Assembly (NCBI GenBank): GCA_932294295.1
Contig: OW028580.1
Coordinates: 25,468,975 to 25,532,974, forward strand
Length of the DNA stretch: 64,000 bases
From: Alitta virens
Lineage: Eukaryota > Annelida > Polychaeta > Phyllodocida > Nereididae
Direction: 5' to 3'
This document shows, one piece after another, positions 23,901-35,200 of this stretch. Within the stretch, counting starts at the first letter, position 1. Each line of letters begins with the position of its first letter. The notes beneath the pieces are model-generated. The model was not told where the DNA came from and did no database searches. It saw nothing but the letters and a program-made list of their open reading frames with translations. The position numbers and the translations under genes are program-made.

Positions 23901-24108
23901 CGTCATTAAATTCTGCTGATATTTTGCCATGATTTTTTTGGATTTGTTTGTGAAATAACTCAGTTCTGACTTTACCAATACCAGAGTGTAGTATGTAGAA
24001 AATTATGTCCCCAAAAAAGCCTATTTTCTCTTTTGTTTTGTTTGATGCTGCATTCTTTTCAGGTTCTGTATCTTCTCTTTTCCTTTTTCTACCAAATACA
24101 TCACTCAT
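20925..24108 (-). CDS. POLL: DNA polymerase lambda, N-terminal six exons (3' end not found)
   Basis: This is an X-family polymerase of base-excision repair and end joining. Coding exons on minus: 24108-23428, 23174-23094, 22985-22878, 22351-22181, 21680-21543, 21093-20925. They join in frame with GT..AG borders to 449 residues. The start [13 protein letters not shown] has A at -3 and a basic, NLS-like beginning. Residues about 28-125 form a BRCT domain ([28 protein letters not shown]), followed by a Ser/Pro/acidic linker. The 8-kDa lyase part has [15 protein letters not shown] and the Hh[14 protein letters not shown]305 matches the Schiff-base lysine (human K312). [15 protein letters not shown] is the second Hh[21 protein letters not shown] carries metal-binding D422 and D424. 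The last exon ends in phase 1 after LLDKLKKIG, at about the same point as a human exon. The remaining ~130 residues, with the third aspartate, were not found. Confidence 0.92.
21955..22080. mobile_element. Inverted-repeat MITE in a POLL intron
   Basis: The arms, about 21958-22004 and 22027-22078, are imperfect inverted copies. Both contain GACCxGTxTGATGTCA-type ends and a TGCCCATT / AATGGGCA block. A relative occurs downstream of CCNJ near 49315-49400. Confidence 0.55.
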
Positions 24109-24341
24109 CTTGCCTGTCAGTAAATACACATTAAACAGGGATTGTTCAATACGACATGTCCACTTCCAACCTTTGTTTACACTAGCCTGAGGAGGTGGGT
24201 CCAGCTTATGTTTACACCAGCACCGCAGCGAGCCCTAGTGGGTGATTTTGTCATTTCCGGTGCTGGAAGCAGCCGGCACTGTTCGTTGAAATACTGAAAA
24301 ATCTCCTATTTCAGCGGTTTGTGTGAACTGCAAACTATATC
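24109..24341. promoter_or_regulatory. Shared divergent promoter of POLL and CDC26
   Basis: The POLL start codon (24108, minus) faces a likely non-coding first exon of CDC26 ending at a donor ATCAG|GTAAAA at about 24341. Only about 230 bases separate them. The interval is relatively GC-rich, lacks a TATA box, and holds CATTTCCGGTG at about 24254, whose complement ACCGGAAAT is a strong ETS/GABP site as found in many bidirectional housekeeping promoters. The exact transcription starts are inferred. Confidence 0.55.
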
Positions 24342-24504
24342 AGGTAAAAATGTTTAATTGCACTTGCTTTTACTTACGCGCGTGCAACGTAACGTAACAT
24401 TATAAAATGTTAATAAGGTTAATATACCCTTAATATCGCACAATGAAGGCTTGTTTTTGGCAAACAATGTTTTTTGTCATTTGCAATAGAAGGTACCCTT
24501 GTCA

Positions 24505-24770
24505 TTTTGGCAAGGCGTGGTACAGCTATGACTGTAAAGTGTCAGGGCCTGGGTTCGAATCTAGTGGCAGTAGTGCCAAACTGGGCAAGACCGTAGGCAG
24601 TAGCCCACATTCAATTTGGTCAAGCTGCAAATATTGTGATAATAGTTGCAATACCGGTATCAAGGACCAAAGGGCCTCGCAGATTATGCAACCTTCGCTG
24701 ACAGATTTATGGTCAGATCAATTACATAATAGCATCCTGGGGTCCCTTGCGTGCGAGTGTGCGTAACGTT
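24505..24770 (+). mobile_element. tRNA-derived SINE in the CDC26 5' intron
   Basis: An A-box-like TGGTACAGCTATGACTG near 24520 is followed by a perfect-looking B box GGTTCGAATCT at 24552-24562. The body runs to about 24750. It is not a functional tRNA: there is no cloverleaf closure. Confidence 0.55.
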
Positions 24771-25170
24771 AAACTAAGGTTCTCGTATCACGATTTATGA
24801 TATTGTATCACTTATCTCACAAGAACCCATCTGTATGCATAATTGAATTCCTGCAGTTAATGTAAAATCATTTAACCCATTTTATGCTACTGAGTGATTA
24901 CTTGATCCCCCACTGTATGTGGATGTTGCTCTGTCGAATTCTGTCAGTCAATCTGGGACACGTCCCGTCGCGCATGATATTCGTTGACTGACAATAACTG
25001 ATAATTTGTCAGGGGGCCTCAAACGAAAGGAGGGGGGAGGGCCCGTATATAAATTGAGGCTCATAGGGGCCATGATGTGTTGTATTTATTCTCCATACAC
25101 CATATCTGCACTTTTAATTGCAATAATGTATTCTTCAAAGAAGCTTAATACTTAACTGTTGAATTACAGA

Positions 25171-25392
25171 ATGCTCAGAAGGAAACCTACAAGGATTGAA
25201 CTGAAACTTGAGGACATGGAGGAGTACGAAGCTATGAAGAAAGAAATGAAACAAGACAACAGTGCCAAAAAGACTGCTGCAAACAATGGGACTGATGCAA
25301 CCGCACCGAAACGGGATCTCCACGAACGAATAGGATACCATCCAAGTGGCCCCTCATCTCCCACACCTCCACCAAGATTGCCAATTCACTGA
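25171..25392 (+). CDS. CDC26: CDC26, anaphase-promoting complex subunit
   Basis: The 73-residue protein lies in one coding exon that starts one base after a splice acceptor (TGAATTACAG|A ATG). The N-terminus MLRRKPTRIELKLEDMEEYE is nearly the human CDC26 N-terminus; this segment inserts its N-terminal Met into the TPR superhelix of APC6/CDC16 and stabilises it. It is followed by a charged linker and ERIGYHP, matching the human DRIGYKP motif. Human CDC26 is 85 residues, so the length fits a short linker. The 5' UTR exon probably lies near 24300. A poly(A) signal AATAAA is at 25566-25571, with another at 25672-25677. The gene converges on WDR1. Confidence 0.93.
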   Translation: MLRRKPTRIELKLEDMEEYEAMKKEMKQDNSAKKTAANNGTDATAPKRDLHERIGYHPSGPSSPTPPPRLPIH

Positions 25393-25565
25393 TAACGTGT
25401 TGGTAATATTGAATGTTCATATTGGGACATTTCTCATGAGACATTTTATCACTACAGTGGTGCGTTTTAACTGTAAAGGCAGCATGAAAGTCTTTGTGGA
25501 TGAGAACTCTAAATTCAGTGGTCTCTGTTTAACGAGACCTAATGCAGAGAAAACTTTCCACAGTA

Positions 25566-25677
25566 AATAAAAGCCCATAGCTGGCAATTGCAGGCTATTG
25601 ACTAATGGACTTGTGAAGGCATATTTGTACAGGGTGAATATATGTATATATATATAGATTTTATACTGCATAATAAA
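25566..25677 (+). terminator. Candidate poly(A) signals of CDC26
   Basis: Canonical AATAAA hexamers lie at 25566-25571 and 25672-25677, 174 and 280 bases after the stop. On the other strand TTTATT at 25857-25862 could serve WDR1, leaving under 200 bases between the convergent transcripts. Confidence 0.5.
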
Positions 25678-26238
25678 TGACAATGCAAACTAAATTTTAT
25701 TTATGTTTCCTACATTTTATTAATGTATAATTTTTGCTTGCATGTTATATAAAAATTACAGCAAAAACACAGGCTACAAACAAATGAAATATTGTACCTT
25801 TTCATGCAAACTGTTCAAGTGGGCTCTATCAGTAGTTCCTGCTTCATTGAAACACATTTATTTTCATCATCATCAATTATATTTGCATTCAAATTACAAA
25901 ATATTGTGAATATAAAATTATGAATTGTAAAGGTCAGCCAAATCAGTTAAAAGCTGATAAAACCTTGCTTTATGAAGCAAATTTTGACCATCCAATTTGA
26001 AGTGATCAAAACACTGCCAGGCTTAGATAAATTGAATACTACAATAAATTGAACACTACAATATCACCTCCGTAAGCCATTGGTCCTTAAATTAACAAGA
26101 AAGACAAATATCAGCAAACATAAATTTGTCATCATGATTTAACAATCCTCATAACTACTAACATATGAAGAATATTCTCCCTGTGTAAAATAACATTACC
26201 CATACAATGGCATACATGCGTAAGTACACAGATTTAAA

Positions 26239-29200
26239 TTAAATAGCACTGGTGATTTCTTCCACTCCCCAAATCTTCACATTGCTATCTTGACCAACAG
26301 AAATTAGCCGGTTGGCATCCAGCCATTGAACACCTGTGACTTGGCTCAAGGTGTGAGCACCTGAAAAAAGAGGGAAATAAAAGAACAATTACTGATCACA
26401 TTTAAATGTTGAAAATAAAGATTTGGACCTTAAGATAATAGGGCCGTCTTGGCTCATTCAAGCACTTAACTTGTTAACCAGATATTAGGGCTTTTAAATA
26501 CCTCTGAAAATTACATTTTTTAAATCCAGAAGTTTATTTTTTAAATATGTCTTACATCATAGTATGATCATACTCTTTTAAAGGGCAAGTATTCCTTTTG
26601 AGGAGTTGGCTTATTTTGTCTTCTATAGATTACCTACCACATGTCATCATTCTGCCTCAATAAGATGAATAAACTCAATGGTATCCACATATTTTGACAA
26701 TCCTTTGAACAAGAGCACATGGTGACTGGCCATTGACAAACTCCGTATGCTGCTATATCACCCCAAGCTATTTCACCTCAAGCTATTTATAGCACTGACC
26801 TCAAATTCCAGTAGCAAAGTATTCCTTATATTTCAATCTCTCAACACCTTTATTTGTTCTTTACATTATTGTAACATAGTTATTTGTCTATTTATGTCTG
26901 AGTCCCTTAAATGCTCTTAAAATACATGTTTATGACAAATGCATAGTAGTAAACAACCTGGTGAACTTGACCAAGTTGGCAGTGGACTCTTCAGCAGCAG
27001 GAGTAAGTTTGAATCCAAAAGAGTTTTTGGACCAATGGTTCAAAGCTCACCTGCACTAAAAACCTCAAATTACTCAATAAAAGTTGGTTTTCTTGCAGTC
27101 TTATTTCGATGAATGAATAAGTTTATCTTTCTACCTAGCTACAAGTCCCCTGTCCATAGGACAGGGTTACAAGGTCCTGGATGAAAATATATTGACTTTT
27201 TTGCTTGAGTGGGAACTAGCCTTTTAGTAAACGTTTGTCACACAACATACACCCACTGTAGCGTTAGACATACCTTTTTTCTATTGTGTCGCGCTCAGAT
27301 ATAGTTGATTTCTACCAATATTAATCGATTTCTGTGCCATTTTCGAATTCACATTTCGGTAAACAAAGCTTGAAGCATGGCCGCCTAGTTCCGAAAAACT
27401 CACAAGAGGGCTCTGGCGATGTTTCAACGCCCCTAGTGGCACACAGAATAGCGCTGGAAAGTCCGTAGTTTTCTCAATTTCACAATTAAAATATTTTAAT
27501 AAACTATTCCACACGATTCAACTGTTCTATGGGTCTAATGAAGCTAAATTATTAGATATTTATCTGCACCATTGCACCTGGGTGGCGCTGTGATGTCGCC
27601 AGAGCCCTCTAGTGAGTTTTAGTGTAAGTAGACATCAATAACATGGTCGATTCGTCACAGCACGATTCGTCTTCGTAAAAACTGGACTGTTCATCACTCA
27701 AAAAAAGGTCGGTTCTTCACCGGCAGTTAACATATTTTATATAATAGCAGTGACCATACACTGTGTACCGGCCAAATCAACCAATTTCGAATGACAAATC
27801 GACCAAATTCGGGTGACGAACGGACCAGTTTTCATTGGGTTCAATCAGGCAATGACGAATCGACCTGCTACCTGTGAAAGCATGAACCAAGCGAACGTGA
27901 ATTTTGAAAATGCTCTTAAAAAGGATGTTTCCAGTGGCTTTTTCAGTAAAATCTGCGTGAAAGTAGTAAACAGAGTAGTAATCCTGTACATAACAACAAA
28001 ATAAGGTATGCTAACGTGTTTATTGAGAAAAATGTGTCGTAATTTTGAGCGTCCATGAATTCCTATAGCAGGCGTTCCGACCCTACATCGCATCTAATGC
28101 AATGTAGGTCGGTTCTGGCTACTTTCTACCCTTCATTGTCGGAGAAAGAGCAACCTTTAAAGTAAGTTTTAAGCCCAAAACGAGAGATTTAGACAGTATA
28201 TTATTTGAGTAATGGACCTGAGAAGTTAGGTGTGGATTCGGCCGGTACTCAAGCTATCTATTTATGTCCAATTTGGACAAATATTGGCCTGTGAGTGAAA
28301 GGTATCTCTCCAAAATGATATTTTCGATACTTACGATGAAAGTTACATGCTTAACTCCTTTGAAAAAATACCCGACCATCAGATTTTGTCTCGTCCATTC
28401 ACTCGCCCAATTCAAATATGGCGGCGTTGGTTCCCAAAAGTTTGGCAATAGCGTGGATTTCACTACGTATTGACGATACTTTGGGCGTAACTTACACGCC
28501 CCTGTATACGCTGACACAACACTTGAACTCAGAAGGAGACTTACTTTTAATAGCTTTTGACTGCATGACCCTCTCCGGGTTCCAGATGAGGATGCTGGTA
28601 TCCAAAGATCCTGATGCAAAACATCGAGAGTCTGGACTCCAGGTGATGCAGTTTATCTTTGCAGTGTGCAGACCCCATCCATTTTTGGCAACAGGCTGAT
28701 GAAAAAAATTGCAAAATATTACAATTCATGAAATTAAGCAACCATCTCAAAAGAGGACCACTGATATTATTTGCAGCTTACAAATTCTTAATTGAAGCAA
28801 TCACACAACACTTGTACAGTTGAGGTGAAAAGCTAATGCGAATGTCCGACAAAATCCTCATGTTTATGATACAGTCATGCATGATTTCATTGACAATGAC
28901 CCCATCAAAGTTTGAAAAATAAACTAAAAACTTTGATATATTTGTCTAACCGCCCACCTTTTAACTTGCGCCAACACAAAAACATGGAATTGCAGCTATC
29001 GGAACTATTCTTTATTGTTTCCTGTTACATATGTCAAATTTCATTGTTGCTATCAAGGATTTGTATTAAGGCATATACAGAGTTTTGTGTCAGCCCGCCG
29101 TGTCATCACAGCATGGTGAATGAATTGAATTGAGAAAATATGGGTTCTCTTTTTTGATGCCTTAAAATGTTCTTCCTGAATTTACTTACCGTGTAATCAG

Positions 29201-32200
29201 GCAAATTCCAGATGAAGCATTTCTTGTTTGCATCACCAGAAGCAAGCTTGCTGCCATCTGGTGAGTAAGCGAGAGCTAGCACGGCACCCATGTGGTTGTC
29301 AAAACGCTTCATCTCTGTGAGGGTGTCATTGGCAATGGAGAAAATAACCAGCAGATTCTCCTGAAAAGAATATATTTGATTTCAAATCTCTTGAAAGTGT
29401 TGCTTATTTGCCTTATTGATAGAAAGTGGCGGGAGAAGAAGTTGAAATTCCTTTTAAGAAGATATCATTTGTGATATTACTTTAGCCTGTATTTTATGTG
29501 ATGAATGGCATGGTGTTATATTCACAGGCAAGTGTCTAGTAGTGTATTCAGATGCAGGTCATTTTCATAGAGGGTTTTAAGACTCCTAGCCATAGGTCCT
29601 ATTTCTATCCATGTAGTGATATCGTTTTTGTACAATGGATGATGGCATCATCCCATTGTGCTTCATCTGTCTCAGTTGCAGCACCCTTCATTATAGTATA
29701 ATCAAAAATGAATGTCTACTGGATTTTTGGTCTTTTTTTTTTACTTCAATATATTTCACAAAGAAGCACGGAATCGATACAAATGTTACCAAAAAGTCCA
29801 ACTTTCTAACTCATAAAAACCCATCTCTGTACAAATTAACTTCAAGTTTCCTATCTATGCAATGATAGTTCCTTGCCATTTTGTCATCATTATAGCAATT
29901 TGTTATGGTCACAAAGAAGCAGCAGATAATACAATGGAGAATATAGCAAACTTCAAGTTATTTCTTTCCTAAAAAGTTGGGATTTTAATTGTTGCACAAA
30001 CATTTCTGTCTATTTTGTGCTGCTTAATGCCACTTGTGGCAAATATGACAGAAATACAGGTAGACATTTATTTTGAGGCAAGTAGAAGGTTAAAATTAAC
30101 ATGTTATGGACTTATATTTTTGTCTGTCTGCTTATCAATCAAGATCAAGGTTTTCCAGTGCATAATTTAACCACACTGGCCAGCACTGGCAGACAACTTA
30201 CCCTTGACTCTCCACCCACAGCAACTTCTGTTCCGTCCCTGTTTATAGCAACACATGAAGGTTCCATGTCTGTCTTGTGTGTGTAGACAACTCTACGGCC
30301 TCTCAACACAACAATCTACAGAAAAGCAACATCACTTGTGATAACATTAACTCATACTATTTAGTACAATCGAGTTGTTCAAATTTTGATTTAATTCTAT
30401 GAATTTGTTGCATATTTTATTGCGAAAACTAACCTCATTAACGCAACCAACAATAACGAGGTCACCATCTTGGGCGGCCGCTTGTGCTTTTGGCTGAGAG
30501 GGCATCTTCAACTGATCACTGAAAATCACAATTGCAATGTCATTAATACTTTTTATGTGTTATGTCAAGACTCAAGAAGATCATCAATCAAGTAATGACT
30601 GACTTCCATCATAACTTTGTGTGAATTATCACAAAATGTACATAGTCCCAGCTAAAGGGACAAATACAGTAACATTTGATTGGGAGAATAATTAAGAACA
30701 TAAACTGTTCTAGATGTAGAAGCCAGTGTAATCTGTGATCACACACACGCACGTGTTTGGGAAATGAATTAATACAAATTACAAAAGTTGGCAAATAAAA
30801 CAGATTGTCCAACTACTGCAAAAAAGTCATGTATGTACTCCAAATATTACACCTACCCATACTGTTTTTGAGACACAGAGGAGAAGTAGACAGAATCGTC
30901 CATGGATGATGAGACAAGTGTGTCTCCAGAGACACTCAACCCCTGCACTTGATTGCTGTGACCTTTTCCTTGCAAAAGATCACAATCGCCAGTCGCTACA
31001 TTCCAGTAGGCGATTTGACCATCTGAGGCGGCCGTAAATGCTGTTTGTCGGTCTTCTGACACTGCTAGACACGTAATTGGTTTGTTATGTCCCTGGAAAT
31101 GGAAATCCAAAGTCATGATTAAGACATAAAGGTTTCGTTCTATACAGGATCACGCAGTCAAAGACCTCATAGAGCATAGAGAAGTGTAATAAATAATTAC
31201 CAAGCTATACATTCAGTATACATAAACTTTGATTTAAAATATCACGAATGACACCATCCAACTAAAATAGAAGACCATACATTACACTTAATTACAGGCT
31301 CTTTTCCTAGCTTTAACTTCTCTAATCTAGCAATCTACCCTAATCTAATCTAACCAGCAATTAAATATCAAGGCTTTGTCTTATTATAGAAGTCAGCTTT
31401 TAGGTTTTAAGTTTGTTTTCCAAAACAGGACTGATATTTACCTTGATAATCTTTGAAGGGGCCCCAGGGTGGTTTTCATCAAGGTAATTAATGTGTCCAG
31501 AGAGAGAGACAGAAATGATGTGATCTCCCTGCCACAGACAGCCAACCTGCATGTCTTCCACAGTTTTGCCAAAGGTGAACGTACTTTAATGAAGCAATAA
31601 ATAACAACATCAGACATTTCTATTCAATGTTTCATAAACATGGAAACAGGATAAAATGTACCATAAACATGCACCTCGGTGGTCCAAAGCAGTTATAGAG
31701 CATTCAATCAAACTGACTACATGGCCAAATGTGCCACGTGCGTTTTCCTCTATCCTTTCGCATGGAAAACGCTAGTGGCACATTTGGCCATGTAAATTTC
31801 ACACAGGAGATTTATGGAAGTGTCAATGTGCAGTCATGCTGCTATAAAAGCTCTGGTTAATCTCTTAGTTGGTTGCTTGCCCAAATAATTGTTGATTCCA
31901 GGGAGGGTCTTAAAGATTAAATGGGGGCCAGATTGTTTTGCAGCAAGTTTTAAATATTTTCATTTTAGTCGCCCACTCCACATCCAATAATTGCATACAT
32001 CACATGGTCAGTTGTGGTGGGTTGCTTGGACTCAGTGTAGTAAAGTTTGATTGAACAAGCAGTAACCATTACTGATTTCAGTAACACCATTTTCCAATTT
32101 ATGAGCAATACAACACTTACTGCAATAGAGACCCTGAGGCAACATCCCATATTTTTGACGACTTGTCCCCTGATGCTGTGACGATCTTTGAACCATCATT

Positions 32201-35200
32201 GTTAAAACTGACCTGAATAATAAAACAATTCGTCCACAATTACCAATACCTTTACAATTTTGAGACACGTACCACTTCAAACATTTTAATACCACATCAA
32301 AAATTTTTACACATAATGTCTGCGGCATACTTTATAACAGATTCATGTGATAAATATGACTGCACTATGGCATAATTTTCCTTTAATCATTATATTCATC
32401 ACTGATTAAAAGATTTTGATATGAATGACTTTGATATGAACAATGATGAAGGATTGGTCAACTGCCAAATAATTAAATATGGTACTTACAGCATAGATGC
32501 CTCCACTGTGTGCAGGATTACCCAGTTCACCCTTCTTTTCTGCTGTTTCTCCATCATAAATAAATGCCTGGGAAATTATTAAAGTAAAATTATATATCAA
32601 AATTTGTCAATCACATACTCACTTATTCTCAAGTTACCAAACAGACGATTGGCATTTTTACTTCGTTTGCATAGACGAATAGGAAACCATTACATTTCAA
32701 TCTCAATTGGCAAAATCGAAAATAGTTAATCAGCCACACATTGACCATAATCATTTTGTTGTACAAAGAAATTTCTTTAAACTGACTCACCCTGCCATCT
32801 GAACTTCCAGAGATAAAAACTGTTCCATTTGGTGAATAACGAACACAGTTTACAAATCGTGTGTGATCCTAAAAAGAAAATATAACAAACAATAACATTA
32901 AATTTGGCATATATTCCCCAGGGCGTTGAGAAAGGCTCAAGCGTGAACAGGCCTGGCAATGGTGTAACTGTAAAGTCAGTTGAAACTGCTTGGACGGTGA
33001 TAACACAGACTACAAACCAGTTTGTTTACTTTCATTTTAACCAAGGAAAAGCCAAACCTTCGTAAAACTATTTCACTAAAATCAATACAAAGCCGTTAAT
33101 ATTCCTAAAATATGCTTAGCTACTGTACAGAAACTTACACTTAACGTCTTTTGAAATTTGAAAGGTGGTCCGTGAAAAAAGACAAGTGTAGCATCCTCAC
33201 TAGCCGTCACAAGTCGGAAGGGACGGGTGGGCTTGAAAGCCACGGAGTTGAGCGCTTTGCTGTGACCCATGATTTCACCAACTGAGGTACCTGTCTCAGC
33301 ATTGAATACATGGCCATACCTGAAAGTAAATTCAACCATCAATAATTATGTGAAAGTTATATCCAGAGTTTGTTGGTTAAATCCTGATGCTAAAGGCGCT
33401 GGAATTTTAGCAAACAAAACGTTTGTTAACTCCTGACGCAAATGAAGTACAATTTGCACTAAGGAAGTGGGGTGTAATTTCATATTTTCCCCAGGGAAAA
33501 TATGACTTTGCTAGGCAACAAGAATGCAGTGGGCGTGGCCAAAAGCAAACAGGGCAGCCTATAAATGCTGGCAAAGTAAAAAACCATGGAAATGACATCA
33601 TCATTTATTGCAAGAGATGACGTCACTACAGGCCTGCCTAATGGTGATGTCAAGACACAATGTTAATTTAATTAAAATCTTCGAGTTTCCAATCATAGAA
33701 TAAATACATTATGGCATGGTTTGTTTTGCATTGACCCTCATATACTCTGGTCAATACAAAACAAACCATGCAATATATTATTTATTTATCTAACATTCAC
33801 AATGACAAAATTAATATGAAGTGGCATAATTCCAAGATAGAGCACTTTCGTGAAGTAAGCTTTCGTTATTTCAAACTGAAACCTCTAGCACATGACATTT
33901 ACTATGATGATCATCCAATTAAGACAATCGCAAGCTTTCATATCTGACCGAAGCATCTCTACAGAGTGAAATTACCAAAATCATGTGCAAATTTGAAGCT
34001 CGATATCACACTATTTGTAGCTGAGCACTGTATTTTAGTGGTTTCCAACACTGCTTGTAAACTGAAAAGCAAATATATAGTCACTCATGTTATAGTTTGT
34101 GAATTAATACTCCACATACTTTTCTCTTCCTTCACCTCCAACCGCAAGTCGCTGATTGTCAGAAGACCATGACACGTCCTTGATGGCTCCACCGATTGGC
34201 TGGAACTCGTTTTTCAGAACATGCTCAGGGTTAATCGTGTCCCAGATTCTTATCTTGCCGCCCTGATCTGAAAGAAGAAATACATAAGAATTTGTGAATA
34301 GGTCCGCGAATTATTTCCATGATTAGCTGAAAATTGTTAACGCTTGTTAATAATTTATTAGAGTTTGCAGTTTGCAACTCACCAGGAGCTTTCACCCATT
34401 AATCTTCTGGTGAGTTGCAAAATGAGACCTTTGAGCCTAGAAATCAAATTCAGATGAAGGTCAGGATCAAATTTTCATAGTGGTTAATAATTTGTTGAAA
34501 TACAAAATTAATTTGTTCAAAACATATGAAATAAAACATTAAACAAGTACAATTATCCTGCCATGATCATGATCATACTAATTCCTGTTAACTAATTTAC
34601 ACAGGCAGGTGCTGGATACAATTGTAAATTTATTCAATTTAAATCCAATTATCTACAAAGTTATAAAATTTTCAGTCATCTAATTAGCACGATCAGACAA
34701 ACAACTGATATCACTATATATACAGCAAATAACAATTAATATAATATATTATGATTTACTCAACCATATTACCTGCAAAATTTCAGTACAAAATTATTTT
34801 GTACCAGTACAGTATATACATAATTACATTGTATGACGAAGACTTTTCACTTTATCAGGCCAAGTTATCCACACTACAAGCCTTTTCAAGGTCATCATAA
34901 TCAGATAAACAAACAACATACCAACAGAAGCGATGTAGAAACCACTAGGGGAATATGCAGCAGCGTTCGTTGGCAAGGAATGCTCAGTGTAAATGTCTGC
35001 TTTTGAAGGGTTCTGAAATAAAATAAGAATCTAAATGACTACATATTTAGTGTAATAATACTCCTAAGAGCATGATTTTTAAAAAGAAAATGTCTAATTG
35101 GTAATAACCTTTCAATCATGAAAGATTAAATGCCAATTCAAGACTGTAAATAATTTATATTAGAGTTTACAAGTAATTATCATTGAAGTCACTTTCCACA

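Noticed and set aside
24505..24565. Possible tRNA gene on plus
   Set aside because: B box is good, but no convincing cloverleaf; interpreted as a SINE in the CDC26 5' intron.
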